A DNA stretch of 42,578 bases from Spartobacteria bacterium AMD-G4. Its GTDB lineage: Bacteria > Verrucomicrobiota > Verrucomicrobiia > Chthoniobacterales > Terrimicrobiaceae. The translations under genes and the position numbers were made by a program. The DNA is taken from positions 1-42,578 of the forward strand of contig NEUK01000068.1 in NCBI GenBank assembly GCA_002290555.1. The letters are read 5' to 3'. Below, one piece after another: positions 16,402 through 24,832 of the stretch. The number at the start of each line of letters is the position of its first letter. Positions within the stretch are counted from its first letter, which is position 1. Below the pieces are notes generated by a model. It worked only from the letters and a program-made list of their open reading frames with translations. It was not told where the DNA came from and searched no databases.

Positions 16402-16662
16402 TTAGCGGTTCTGCAAGCAGTCGTTCAAAACATCAAGCGGCATGAATTTCGTTTTTCCGGATTTGTAATCGCGTATCGCCTCCATGGCAGCAGGGTTCGA
16501 CATGATGTCCATCGTCTCCAGCATCGCCTCGAATCTTTCCGGAGAAAGAAGGTAGCCAACCGCCTTGCCCCGTTGGGTTATGACAACGGTCTGCTCCTCT
16601 GCTTCCCGCAGAATGCGTGGAAGGCTCGTCTGTGCTTCTTGAACGGAATATTGGGTTGTCAT
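16402..16662 (-). CDS. Type II antitoxin, Phd/YefM family (no toxin beside it)
   Basis: An 86-residue protein. The first 50 residues (MTTQYSVQEAQTSLPRILRE, then VVITQRGKAVGYLLSPERF) are the standard Phd/YefM dimerisation and operator-binding domain. The C-terminal half, which would wrap the toxin, ends KTKFMPLDVLNDCLQNR. A partner toxin (Doc, YoeB or RelE type) usually follows immediately, but only 41 bases separate this stop from the epimerase gene, and none is recognised upstream. It may be an orphan or act with a distant toxin. Confidence 0.75.
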   Translation of the reverse strand: MTTQYSVQEAQTSLPRILREAEEQTVVITQRGKAVGYLLSPERFEAMLETMDIMSNPAAMEAIRDYKSGKTKFMPLDVLNDCLQNR

Positions 16663-16668
16663 GAGAAA

Positions 16669-16833
16669 TTACAGAAGTCTTTCAGCACATGCGTATTGGG
16701 CCTGAAGATCGGCAGGCGCCAGGCTTTCTTTGAATTGTGAAAATTGCAATTCCAGCTCCCCAGCTTCGGAATTGCCTAAAACATCGAGCAAGTTTGGCGC
16801 GATCAATCCTGGCGTGGTAACGGGATTTTCCAT
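16669..16833 (-). CDS. Small hypothetical protein upstream of the Phd antitoxin
   Basis: A possible 54-codon gene starting MENPVTTPGLIAPNLLDVLG and ending CAERLL, six bases before the antitoxin start. The composition looks protein-like (amphipathic Leu/Glu/Gln helices), but there is no recognised family. The AAGGA motif touches the ATG with no spacing, so initiation there is doubtful. It may be the 3' part of a decayed gene whose 5' part is the frame at 16803-17018. Confidence 0.3.
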   Translation of the reverse strand: MENPVTTPGLIAPNLLDVLGNSEAGELELQFSQFKESLAPADLQAQYACAERLL

Positions 16834-17018
16834 TCCTTCATGGTTTCTTTGATGCGTTCGGAAATCCAGATGGCGTCGGCCACGCATTTCACGCCTCCGG
16901 GGAGCCAGGCTTCCGAGTTGTCTGGGATTTGTTTGCGGCCTTCGGCGATGGCCGTGTTGATCGGGGGCTTGCCTTGCCAGCGCCTCAGCAGGGCTTGCGA
17001 CTTCAGTAGGGAGTAAAG
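16803..17018 (-). pseudogene. Open fragment without start codon, probable gene remnant
   Basis: Seventy-one sense codons encode a peptide with INTAIAEGRKQIPDNSEAWL and VADAIWISERIKETMKEW, which reads like genuine protein. No usable start codon is present near the 5' end, and the frame begins right after a TGA. I cannot name the family. Position between two nucleotide-sugar epimerases suggests it came from a sugar-modification gene. It overlaps the small frame at 16669-16833 in another frame, consistent with a frameshifted relic. Confidence 0.35.
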
Positions 17019-17067
17019 TCACTTTTGCCTTTCCACATCGGGACGGTATTGGCGCACAGGGAGGTTT

Positions 17068-18114
17068 TTATCCGCGTGTCTTCCAGGCTTCGACGATTTG
17101 GCGGATGGTTTCGGTGAGGCTGATGGTGATGTCCCACGCCGGATAGTGGGATTTCATTTTCCGGAGGTCGCTGTAGTAGCAGATGTGGTCTCCGATGCGG
17201 TTTTGGTCCACATAGGTGAAGGCTTGTTTCTTTCCGGTGAAGGACTCGGCGATCTGGAAGGCTTCGAGGATCGAGCAGGAGTTTTGTTTTCCACCGCCGA
17301 GGTTGTAGACCTCCGCGATGCGCGGGGCTTTGCAGAATTCCCACATGAAGCGGGCCACATCCTCGCTGTGGATGTTATCGCGCACCTGCTTGCCTTTGTA
17401 GCCGAAAACCTTGTATTCGCGGCCTTCGAGATTGCATTTCACGAGGTAGCTGAGGAATCCGTGGAGTTCCACACCGGAGTGGTTCGGGCCGGTGAGGCAG
17501 CCACCGCGCAGGCAGCAGGTGGGCATGTCGAAATAGCGTCCGTATTCCTGCACCATCACATCAGCCGCGACCTTCGAGGCGCCGAAGAGGGAGTGCTTCG
17601 ATTGGTCGATTGAGAAGGATTCGGCGATGCCGTGTTCATAGGCGGGATCGTCATAATCCCAGCGCGTGTCGAGTTCGCGGAGCGGGATGGTATTTGGCCG
17701 ATCACCGTAAACTTTGTTCGTCGACATGTGGACGAACGGCGACTCGGGGCAGGCCTGGCGGGCGGCTTCGAGGAGGTTCAGCGTGCCGACGGCGTTGGTG
17801 TCGAAGTCATCAAAAGGAATCGCCGCCGCGCGGTCATGCGAGGGCTGCGCGGCGGTGTGGATGATGATGTCGGGTTTAACTTTTGCAACGAGGTCGAGAA
17901 CGCCCTGCCGGTCGCGAATGTCCAGTTCGTGGTGGGTGAAGCCTGGGATGAGGTCAGCGAGGCGTTTTTGGTTCCAACGCGTGTCGCCTTGGGGGCCAAA
18001 AAAGGCCGCGCGCTGGTTGTTGTCCACCCCGTGGATGGAACAGCCTTGGCGGGCGAAAAAGATCGATACTTCGGAACCAATGAGGCCGGAGGAGCCAGTG
18101 ACGAGGGTTTTCAT
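17068..18114 (-). CDS. CDP-paratose 2-epimerase-like SDR enzyme
   Basis: A 348-residue extended SDR protein. NAD motif GSSGLIGS at residues 7-14; the first acidic strand end is [11 protein letters not shown]; Ser region [10 protein letters not shown]; Tyr position replaced in the [15 protein letters not shown] stretch, where Phe stands where the catalytic Tyr of YxxxK is expected. The block [16 protein letters not shown] then [19 protein letters not shown] is diagnostic for the CDP-paratose 2-epimerase (RfbE/Tyv) group. The Phe for Tyr change may alter or remove epimerase chemistry, although some homologues share it. Likely role: making a nucleotide sugar for lipopolysaccharide or another glycan. 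The gene is the most upstream of the minus-strand group ending at 15278. Confidence 0.75.
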   Translation of the reverse strand: MKTLVTGSSGLIGSEVSIFFARQGCSIHGVDNNQRAAFFGPQGDTRWNQKRLADLIPGFTHHELDIRDRQGVLDLVAKVKPDIIIHTAAQPSHDRAAAIPFDDFDTNAVGTLNLLEAARQACPESPFVHMSTNKVYGDRPNTIPLRELDTRWDYDDPAYEHGIAESFSIDQSKHSLFGASKVAADVMVQEYGRYFDMPTCCLRGGCLTGPNHSGVELHGFLSYLVKCNLEGREYKVFGYKGKQVRDNIHSEDVARFMWEFCKAPRIAEVYNLGGGKQNSCSILEAFQIAESFTGKKQAFTYVDQNRIGDHICYYSDLRKMKSHYPAWDITISLTETIRQIVEAWKTRG

Positions 18115-18299
18115 GCGATGGTGAGGAGCAAGCTATTTCAAGAGACACCAGAGTAAAATCAAAAGATAGCTAGGCCAGCGAGAGGAAGACGGGCTTCTCC
18201 GCAATTCGCTGCCGGAACTAATGGGCGGCGGAAAAGTCGTCAATCTCCCTCGCTGGAATTTGTGGTGTCCATCCCGGGCGGGTTGGCTAGTTTGCCCCG

Positions 18300-19982
18300 G
18301 TGCACCAAGAGTCCGCCATCACTTCCTCCCAACGCCACAAGCGCTGGGCGCTAGGCCTGCTGATGTTCCTGCTCGGCGGCTGCGGACTCGCCTACGAATA
18401 CACGCTGAGCAAGATCGCCTCCGACCTGCTCGGTAACTCAGTGCAGCAATGGGCGACGATGATCGCAACGATGCTCTTCGCAATGGGCCTCGGCGCGGAC
18501 GTGCAGAAACACACGCCCGCGAACGTGCTGGCCGACCGCTTGATCACCACTCAGGTGATGCTGGCCGTGCTCGGCGGATTCGGGCCGTTGATCATGATTC
18601 ACGGCTTCGCGCTGCTGCCCCAGCTTTACATCGTCATTCAGTACTCGCTCGCTTTCGGCGTGGGTATGCTCATCGGTTATGAAATCCCGCTGATGATGCG
18701 CATTAACGAGGAAGATGCGCCGGACATGCGCATCAACCTCGCGCAGGTGCTGAAAATGGATTACATCGGCGCATTGGTAGGTGCCCTGCTGTGGACTTTC
18801 CTGCTGGTGCGCTATCTGAGCATCGACCGGATCAGCTTCGTCGTCGGCCTGGCGACGATGGCCTCCGCGATCCTGTGCTGGTTTCTCTATCGAATGCGTC
18901 TCGCCCGTCCTCGCGCGCGGCTGCTGGAAATCCTCGGTGGCATGGTGCTGGTGACCGTCGGCCTGGTCATCGGCCGGAGCCTCACCATGAAAGCCGAGCA
19001 ATTTCTCTACCGCGATCCCATCATCACTTCGATCACCTCGCCCTTCCAACACATCATCCTCACCAAAAACCGCAGCGGTAACCTCCGCTGCTACATCAAC
19101 GGCCACCTGCAATTCAACGAGGCGGACGAGCACATTTATCATGAAAACCTCGTCCACCCGGCGATGCATCTCGCCGAGCGCCGCGAGAAAATCCTGATCC
19201 TCGGCGGCGGCGACGGACTCGCCCTGCGCGAGGTTTTGAAATACCCGGAAGTCCGCGCCGTCACGCTGGTGGATCTGGACCCGGTGATGACCAGCCTCGC
19301 CACCACCGACCCCGACCTCGTCCGTCTCAATGGCGGCAGCATGAACGACCCGCGCGTGGTCAAAAAAGCAGCCGCTGGAGTGACTGCCGGCGAGGCTTAC
19401 CAGAATGCCCAGCCCAGCCAGTATGAAAAATTCGCCCCCACGCTCCACGAGACCACCACACTCCATGTCATCAACCTCGACGCCGCGGAATTCGTAAAAT
19501 CCGTCACCGAGCGCTACGACGTCGTCATCATGGATTTTCCCGATCCGAACTCGCCCGACCTGGCCAAACTCTACGGCCGCCCGTTTTATGACCACTTGGA
19601 AAACGTGCTCACTCCGGGTGCCGTCATCGTCCAGCAATCCGGCTCGTGTTTCCAGGCGCGCGAGGCGTATCTCTGCATCGGCCGCACCTTGAAGGCCGCC
19701 GGCTTCGACGTGGTCCCTTACCATGAAAACGTCCCGTCGTTTGGCGAATGGGGCTGGTGGATCGCCAAGGCCGGGCAATCCGCCGCAAAGACCCGCGAAT
19801 CGCTTGCCGGCCTGAAGGCGCTCGAAGTCCCCACCTGCTACCTGACGCCGGAGCTGGTCGCCGCTTCCCTCGTCTTTGGAAAAAACCAGCTAATTTCGAG
19901 CCACCAAGATTTTACTTCACTTACGAAACCACGTGTCTATCACTATCACCTCCAAGGTTGGAATATCGAAGAAATCCCATGA
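18300..19982 (+). CDS. Membrane-embedded spermidine synthase-like aminopropyltransferase
   Basis: A 560-residue fusion. Residues 15-240 hold about seven transmembrane helices; residues 260-540 are a spermidine-synthase-like methyltransferase-fold domain with the GGGDG motif at 302-306, the acidic strand VTLVDLDPVM, and MDFPDPNSPDL with Asp412 and Asp415 at the catalytic DxxD position, then GRPFYDHL. Soluble SpeE lacks the membrane half. An extra stretch of about 40 residues follows the binding motif. The start is GTG at 18300. It is the first gene of a nine-gene unit that also encodes SpeD, the source of the aminopropyl donor, which supports a real aminopropyl-transfer role at the membrane. 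The acceptor is unknown; putrescine is the default guess. Confidence 0.85.
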   Translation: MHQESAITSSQRHKRWALGLLMFLLGGCGLAYEYTLSKIASDLLGNSVQQWATMIATMLFAMGLGADVQKHTPANVLADRLITTQVMLAVLGGFGPLIMIHGFALLPQLYIVIQYSLAFGVGMLIGYEIPLMMRINEEDAPDMRINLAQVLKMDYIGALVGALLWTFLLVRYLSIDRISFVVGLATMASAILCWFLYRMRLARPRARLLEILGGMVLVTVGLVIGRSLTMKAEQFLYRDPIITSITSPFQHIILTKNRSGNLRCYINGHLQFNEADEHIYHENLVHPAMHLAERREKILILGGGDGLALREVLKYPEVRAVTLVDLDPVMTSLATTDPDLVRLNGGSMNDPRVVKKAAAGVTAGEAYQNAQPSQYEKFAPTLHETTTLHVINLDAAEFVKSVTERYDVVIMDFPDPNSPDLAKLYGRPFYDHLENVLTPGAVIVQQSGSCFQAREAYLCIGRTLKAAGFDVVPYHENVPSFGEWGWWIAKAGQSAAKTRESLAGLKALEVPTCYLTPELVAASLVFGKNQLISSHQDFTSLTKPRVYHYHLQGWNIEEIP

Positions 19983-20848
19983 ATTCCCTTACGAAAATCG
20001 GAGTAGGAATGTTCGCGTTGTTCGTGGCATTTTCCATGGTCTCCCAGTGCGGCCGCAAGAGCACCCCCGCCCCGCCAGCGCCAACGGTTGAAAAGCAGGC
20101 GGAAGTCATCCTCAAGGAATACGCCAAAGGCCTTGACCTGGACGCCGTTACCGTGCTGGCGAAGAAGTCCAAGGACGCTGCCGACTTCGAGCGCTTGCTC
20201 AACAGCCAGGCGGAAGCCGTTAACAACATCGACCTCAACGACGACGGCAAGGTCGATTACATCAAGGTCACCGAGTATGGCAGTGGCGACCGCCGGGGCT
20301 TCTCGCTCACCACCGAAATTTCCCCCGGTAAAACCCAGGAAATCGCCACCATCGACTTCCAGAAAGAAGGCGACAAGACCGTCATGCAGACCACGGGAAA
20401 TTCCTCGCTCTACGGTCCCGGAAATTATCTCCACTCCAGTTTCAGCATGACCGACGCGCTGCTGATGGGCTGGCTATTCTCCAACCGTTCGTCCTACTCC
20501 TCGCCTTATGGCTATGGAAACTATCCGCCATCCTACGGCGGGGGCTGGAGTCGCCAACCGAATGACAGCTACACCGGAACCATGAGCTCGCGCACCGCGG
20601 GCTCATCCGTCAGCAAGTCGTCCAGCCCGGTCATTTCCCAACCTGCAGTCTCGCCGAATGCCGAAAAAACGGCCGCCAAGGCGAAGGCCCTTACCACCGC
20701 GACCCAGTCGCAGCGCTCGTTCGCCAGTTCTTCGAGCAGTTCCTCCACATCCACGTCCACCAGCAAACCCGGCTCCTTCGGCGGCTTCGGGCGATCCAGC
20801 AGTTCCGGCTCATCCCGCAGTGGTGGTTCCTCCGGCGGCGGCAAATAA
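19979..20848 (+). CDS. Lipoprotein with Ser/Gly-rich tail, YjfM/DUF1190-like architecture
   Basis: A 289-residue protein. Residues 1-24 form a lipoprotein-type signal with Cys24 after VSQ (a weak lipobox). Residues 85-93 (DLNDDGKVD) form an EF-hand or dockerin-like calcium loop. After about residue 155 comes a membrane-proximal-looking FSMTDALLMGWLFSN, then Tyr/Gly/Pro-rich and Ser/Thr-rich sequence ending in GGFGRSSSSGSSRSGG. This second half resembles in layout the DUF1190 proteins YgiB/YjfM of E. coli (short hydrophobic stretch, then Tyr/Gly and Ser/Arg repeats with GGFG). The family match is by architecture only. The ATG overlaps the previous stop by 4 bp. Confidence 0.55.
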   Translation: MNSLTKIGVGMFALFVAFSMVSQCGRKSTPAPPAPTVEKQAEVILKEYAKGLDLDAVTVLAKKSKDAADFERLLNSQAEAVNNIDLNDDGKVDYIKVTEYGSGDRRGFSLTTEISPGKTQEIATIDFQKEGDKTVMQTTGNSSLYGPGNYLHSSFSMTDALLMGWLFSNRSSYSSPYGYGNYPPSYGGGWSRQPNDSYTGTMSSRTAGSSVSKSSSPVISQPAVSPNAEKTAAKAKALTTATQSQRSFASSSSSSSTSTSTSKPGSFGGFGRSSSSGSSRSGGSSGGGK

Positions 20849-20869
20849 CCCCAATACACCCTTCCCATC

Positions 20870-21757
20870 GTGAACGAACACATCCAAGTCTGGCTCGACA
20901 CCACGCCCGTGGTGGAGATTTTCACCTCGTCGGCCATCCTCTACTTCTTGGCGGGCCTCGTGCTCGTCCTGCTGGCCAAGCCCATCAAGGGCCTCACCAC
21001 CCGTTACCACCTCAGCGACGAGCTCACCAAGCACGACAATAAGGCCGTCGCCGTGGCCACCGCCGGTTACATCTTCGGCGTCCTCACCATCATCCGCGGC
21101 GTGATGATCTCCGGCGGCACTCCTTATGCGACGATCTGGCGCGATTTGATTTCCGTCGCCACCTGGACCGTCATCTCGCTCGTCCTTCTTCTCCTGTCTG
21201 CATGGATCAACCGCAAATTCCTCCTCAACCGCTTTGAAATGCACAAGGAACTCATCACCGACCGCAACATCGGCACCGGCGTGGTTCTGGCAGGCACCTA
21301 CATCGGCACCGCCTTCATGATCTCCGCCTCCATCAGCGGCACCACTGGCGGCGGATACGCCATGGAGATCCTCGACACCCTGGTTTTCTTCGTGATCGGG
21401 CAACTCGGTTTCATCCTGCTCGGCGCGATCTATCAGCGGACCTGCGGCTATGACGTCCACGGTGAAATCGAGCGCGACAACGATGCCGCCGGCATCGCCT
21501 TCGCGGCCACCCTGGTGGCGCTCGCCATCCTCATCTCCGGCCAGATCCGCCGCGGCGACTCGCTGGTCGCGCTGGCCATCTGGATTCCCATTTCGCTTCT
21601 CGTCCTGCTAGGCAGCCGCTGGCTGGTGGACTTGGTCATCCTGCCGAACGCCCGTCTGCACGACGAAATCGCCCGCGATCGCAACTGGGGTGTCGCCCTC
21701 ATCGAAGGCGCGGCCGCCATCGGAACCGCCCTGCTGCTCGACGCCACTTTCTCCTGA
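20870..21757 (+). CDS. DUF350 membrane protein, two tandem repeats (YjfL-like)
   Basis: A 295-residue integral membrane protein with about eight helices, arranged as two copies of the four-helix DUF350 unit. Each copy has an Asp-Asn/Asp-rich helix start: HDNKAVAVATAGYIFGVL in the first and RDNDAAGIAFAATLVALAIL in the second. Further paired motifs are ITDRNIGTGVVLAGTYIGTA and IARDRNWGVALIEGAAAIGTA. E. coli YjfL is a single DUF350 unit, so this is a duplicated form. DUF350 genes commonly sit beside PspA homologues; a channel or transporter role is suspected but not shown. Start GTG at 20870. Confidence 0.85.
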   Translation: MNEHIQVWLDTTPVVEIFTSSAILYFLAGLVLVLLAKPIKGLTTRYHLSDELTKHDNKAVAVATAGYIFGVLTIIRGVMISGGTPYATIWRDLISVATWTVISLVLLLLSAWINRKFLLNRFEMHKELITDRNIGTGVVLAGTYIGTAFMISASISGTTGGGYAMEILDTLVFFVIGQLGFILLGAIYQRTCGYDVHGEIERDNDAAGIAFAATLVALAILISGQIRRGDSLVALAIWIPISLLVLLGSRWLVDLVILPNARLHDEIARDRNWGVALIEGAAAIGTALLLDATFS

Positions 21758-21762
21758 AGACC

Positions 21763-22590
21763 ATGCCTGAAGACATCGACGACGATCCATGGACGGTTTC
21801 CGACGAGCAGAAGCTCCGCTTCGCCGGGATCTTCCTGTTGGAATACATGATCAACCACCCGCGGATTTTCCAACTGTGGCTGGAGGATGAGGACTCGGAT
21901 CTGGAGCCGATTCTCGAATGGCTGCTGACGAAGGAGTGGATTCAGATCCGCGAGGCCAAGGACTACATCCCCACCGAGGAAGGGCGGAATGTCATCAAAC
22001 GCTTCATGGAGCGCTACGCCCGCTTCGTCTATTTCTTCGACGTTTTCTCCGGCGTCGATCTCGGATCTGGCGAGTTCGCCTTCGAGCGTTATTTCGAAAT
22101 TCTCGAGCCGGACGAATGGCAGGCCTATCTGCATCAGGAACGCTTCGAAGATGTGCGCATCGCCATCGCCGAGCACCTTGGCATCGACGCCGTGGAAATC
22201 GTCTTCATGAGCTTCATCCGCGAGGACCGCTTCGGGCGCGACGCCACGGGTTGGCAGTTTGATTTGTTGTTAGGAAGCGTGTGGGACGAGATTCTCGACG
22301 TCTGCAACAGCGCCACCGATGTCAGCGAGCTTGGCTATCAGGACGGCGACCGCTGGGTCGACGGCGCAACGGTCGCCGAGGACATCCTGCAACAAGGTGG
22401 TGCCCTGCTCGGCAAATTGCTGGCCCGCGCGGAGGTCGAGCTCAAGGGGACCAGCCCTTCCCACGGCGAAGGCAACGAGTCGGAGCGCGTCGTCGCCCCG
22501 GTCGAGTTTCCGCCCGCCTCGGATTTCAATTTCGCAAACTACATCGAACCCTCCAACCGTGACCGATTCTGGGATGACAACTGGAAATAA
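21763..22590 (+). CDS. Acidic cytoplasmic protein of unknown function in the PspA/polyamine unit
   Basis: A 275-residue soluble protein with no signal peptide or membrane helix. I do not recognise its family. It is rich in Asp, Glu, Trp and Phe. Residues 45-80 (LEPILEWLLTKEWIQIREAK then IPTEEGRNVIKRFMERY) have the spacing of a winged-helix module, with a helix followed by a beta-hairpin ending in TEEG. The middle part (about 100-205) is aromatic-rich, and the C-terminus ends NFANYIEPSNRDRFWDDNWK. It lies five bases from both neighbours, so it is translated with DUF350 and the channel and is probably a working part of the system, perhaps a regulator or adaptor. Confidence 0.6.
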   Translation: MPEDIDDDPWTVSDEQKLRFAGIFLLEYMINHPRIFQLWLEDEDSDLEPILEWLLTKEWIQIREAKDYIPTEEGRNVIKRFMERYARFVYFFDVFSGVDLGSGEFAFERYFEILEPDEWQAYLHQERFEDVRIAIAEHLGIDAVEIVFMSFIREDRFGRDATGWQFDLLLGSVWDEILDVCNSATDVSELGYQDGDRWVDGATVAEDILQQGGALLGKLLARAEVELKGTSPSHGEGNESERVVAPVEFPPASDFNFANYIEPSNRDRFWDDNWK

Positions 22591-22595
22591 GGCCG

Positions 22596-23705
22596 ATGAT
22601 CCTGCATTTCTTCCGCCGCTGGATTTCCCTGCACCACAAACCCGCGGTGCGGGTCGGCACGGCGCTGGCCATCGCGTTGTTGCTCAACCTCCTGTTTGGA
22701 GCCTCCTTCTATCTGGCGGAGTCGGCGAACCAGCCCGGCCTCAAATTCTGGGACTCTGTCTGGTGGTCGATGGTGACAATGACAACCGTCGGCTACGGCG
22801 ATTTCTATCCGAAAACCTTCGTCGGCCGCTTCCTCGTCGCCTATCCGTGCCTGGTGGTCGGCATCGGGCTCATCGGCTATTCGCTGGGCGTGATCGCCGA
22901 GTCGATGCTCGAAGGATTCAACCAACGCCATAAAGGAAAAGCCACTATGCGATTCGAAGAGCACCTCGTCATCTGCCAGTGCCCGTCCGTTTCGCGGGTC
23001 CTCCAGCTCGTCGCCCAGTTCCGCGCCGCCCACGGCGATCCGCATCGCCCGGCGGTGGTGGTGACCTCGAGGCTGGAGGAACTGCCCGTCGAGTTCCGGG
23101 AAAACTCGATCCATTTTGTCAAAGGCCTTCCCACTTCCGAGGACTCGCTCAACCGTGCTGGAGTCGCGCGAGCGGCGGGTGTCATCGTCCTTGCGCGTGA
23201 TCCTCACGATGAAGGCTCCGATTCTGAAAGTTTCACCGCCGGCACCTTGGTCAAGCTCATCGAGGAAGACAGCGGCCGCCCGATCTCGCTGGTCATCGAA
23301 CTCGCGGACCGCAAGAACCAGCGGATGATGGACCGCGTTGGCGCGAACGGCATCGTTCCGGTGGAAGGCATCACCGACATGCTGCTGATGCAGGAGGTTT
23401 TCAATCCCGGCCTGCGGAATCTTTTCGAGGACCTTGTCACTTATAAGAAGGGATGCGAGTTCTACATTGTGCCCCATCGTCTGGCCGGCCGGAATTTGCG
23501 CGAAATCCAGATCGCCGCGCTCGATCATCCCAGCAGTCTCCAAATCGTCGGCGCCATTCGCAACGGGGTCACCATCATGAATTCCGATCAAACATTCTCC
23601 CTCGAAGGTGCCGACAAACTCGTCTTGCTCGCCGAAAAGCGGGCGGACTACGAAGCCTTCGAATCCACCCATCTCCATTCGAATCTCCAACCTCAAATCG
23701 CATGA
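22596..23705 (+). CDS. Two-helix potassium channel with TrkA-N (RCK) regulatory domain
   Basis: A 369-residue ion channel subunit. Two transmembrane helices (about residues 20-40 and 80-105) flank a pore loop with selectivity filter TTVGYGD (residues 64-69 are TVGYGD), the potassium signature. Residues 120-260 form a Rossmann-like TrkA-N/RCK domain beginning EEHLVICQCPSVS, and residues 285-355 look like a TrkA-C-type subdomain (FYIVPHRLAGRNLREIQIAAL). Such channels assemble as tetramers gated by ligands. The usual glycine motif at the start of the RCK domain is altered, so nucleotide binding may be lost. It overlaps the next gene by 4 bp, placing ion flux control inside the PspA unit. Confidence 0.9.
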   Translation: MILHFFRRWISLHHKPAVRVGTALAIALLLNLLFGASFYLAESANQPGLKFWDSVWWSMVTMTTVGYGDFYPKTFVGRFLVAYPCLVVGIGLIGYSLGVIAESMLEGFNQRHKGKATMRFEEHLVICQCPSVSRVLQLVAQFRAAHGDPHRPAVVVTSRLEELPVEFRENSIHFVKGLPTSEDSLNRAGVARAAGVIVLARDPHDEGSDSESFTAGTLVKLIEEDSGRPISLVIELADRKNQRMMDRVGANGIVPVEGITDMLLMQEVFNPGLRNLFEDLVTYKKGCEFYIVPHRLAGRNLREIQIAALDHPSSLQIVGAIRNGVTIMNSDQTFSLEGADKLVLLAEKRADYEAFESTHLHSNLQPQIA

Positions 23706-24115
23706 AAAACATACTGATCAAACTCCAGCGCGACGAAGAGCTCGCGCGCTTCCTCGAATCCAACGGCTTCACTGTCGATGACCTCTCGACCAACGTCCTC
23801 CGCGTCCAGCGCGAGGACGAGTTGCCAGTCTTCCTCAAGGTCGATGACAAGCAAATCTACTTCGAAGTCGATCTCGGCAACATCGACTCGATCATCTCCC
23901 AGGACTTGCTCGTTTCCTTGCTGGCGCTCAACACGGAAATCCTGCCCGTGAGCATCGGCCTCGACACCAGCAATCCGGATGACCGGCGGCTCGTGCTGGT
24001 CGAGAGCCGCGAAACCGGCGATCTCTCCGACCAGGAGCTGCTCGCCGTGTTCGATGCCCTCGAACTCGCCGTGGACCGCGCCACCGAAACCCTCGCCCCT
24101 TCCTTCAATTCCTAA
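23702..24115 (+). CDS. DUF2170 family protein (YjfI-like)
   Basis: A 137-residue cytosolic protein of the DUF2170 family, whose E. coli member YjfI is encoded next to the PspA paralogue YjfJ. It begins MKNILIKLQRDEELARFLES; a strand-rich middle contains LPVFLKVDDKQIYFEVDLG, and SLLALNTEILPVSIGLDT is a conserved block. Its ATG overlaps the channel stop by 4 bp, and pspA follows 12 bases after its stop. No biochemical role is known; constant pairing with YjfJ/PspA suggests it helps or controls the PspA homologue. Confidence 0.85.
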   Translation: MKNILIKLQRDEELARFLESNGFTVDDLSTNVLRVQREDELPVFLKVDDKQIYFEVDLGNIDSIISQDLLVSLLALNTEILPVSIGLDTSNPDDRRLVLVESRETGDLSDQELLAVFDALELAVDRATETLAPSFNS

Positions 24116-24127
24116 CTTATTCCTACC

Positions 24128-24823
24128 ATGAGCATATTTTCACGTCTTTTCAAAATCGGCCAAGCCTCCGCCAATAAGGTGGTGGAGAAGTTCGAAAAAC
24201 CCGAGCTGATGCTCGAGCAAGCGATTGCGGACAAGGAGAAGCAGATTCGCGAGATGAAGCAATCCGTCCAACAGGTGATCGCCACCGAGCGTCAAACGAA
24301 GGCACAACTTGAAAAGGAAAAAGCCGAAAAATTCCAATGGGAACAAAAGGCGGAAGCTGCCATGCGCTCCGGCCGCGAAGATCTCGCGGTGAAGGCGCTG
24401 GAACGCGCCAGCGAACACGAAAGCCGCGCTGCCTCGCTGGAACCCAGCTGGCAGGGCCAACAAACGTCCGTCGTCGAACTCAAACAGGAAGTCGTCAAGA
24501 TGGAAGCCGAGGTCGCCGAATACCGGCGTAACAAGGATTTCATCATCGCCCAGAGCAAGGCCGCGCAGGTCAAAAAGGACATCTACGAGGCCAAGGCCAA
24601 GATGACCACCAACCGCAGCCCGGACGACCTGATGGCCCGCATGAAAGCCAAGGCGGAGCGCCAGGGCTACGAAGCGGATGCCGCTAAGGAAATGGCTGCC
24701 AACACCGGTGGCACCAACCTTGAGGACGAATTCAAAACCCTTACCACCGGTGCTGGAAGTCCGGGCGTTCAAGCCAAGCTCGACGCCCTCAAGGCCAAGC
24801 TCGGCACCACCAGCCCCGGCTAA
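24128..24823 (+). CDS. PspA/IM30 family protein (YjfJ-like)
   Basis: A 231-residue PspA/Vipp1-type protein of the ESCRT-III-like superfamily, peripheral membrane proteins that form helical polymers and seal or stabilise damaged membranes. It opens with an amphipathic helix (SIFSRLFKIGQASANKVVEK) and KPELMLEQAIADKEKQIREM, then a long coiled coil of charged residues to about 150, and a helical C-terminal part ending in a flexible Gly/Pro tail. No PspF or PspBC genes are nearby; partners are instead DUF350, DUF2170, a K+ channel and polyamine enzymes, as for YjfJ-type paralogues. speD begins nine bases after the stop. Confidence 0.93.
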   Translation: MSIFSRLFKIGQASANKVVEKFEKPELMLEQAIADKEKQIREMKQSVQQVIATERQTKAQLEKEKAEKFQWEQKAEAAMRSGREDLAVKALERASEHESRAASLEPSWQGQQTSVVELKQEVVKMEAEVAEYRRNKDFIIAQSKAAQVKKDIYEAKAKMTTNRSPDDLMARMKAKAERQGYEADAAKEMAANTGGTNLEDEFKTLTTGAGSPGVQAKLDALKAKLGTTSPG

Positions 24824-24832
24824 CGGATCGCG

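Noticed and set aside
18438-19778. 446-codon open frame on the minus strand
   Set aside because: Antisense to the SpeE-like gene with its GGGDG and DFPD motifs; a product of GC-rich codon use in the real gene.
22539-23696. 385-codon open frame on the minus strand
   Set aside because: Antisense to the potassium channel gene, whose TVGYGD filter proves the plus strand is coding.
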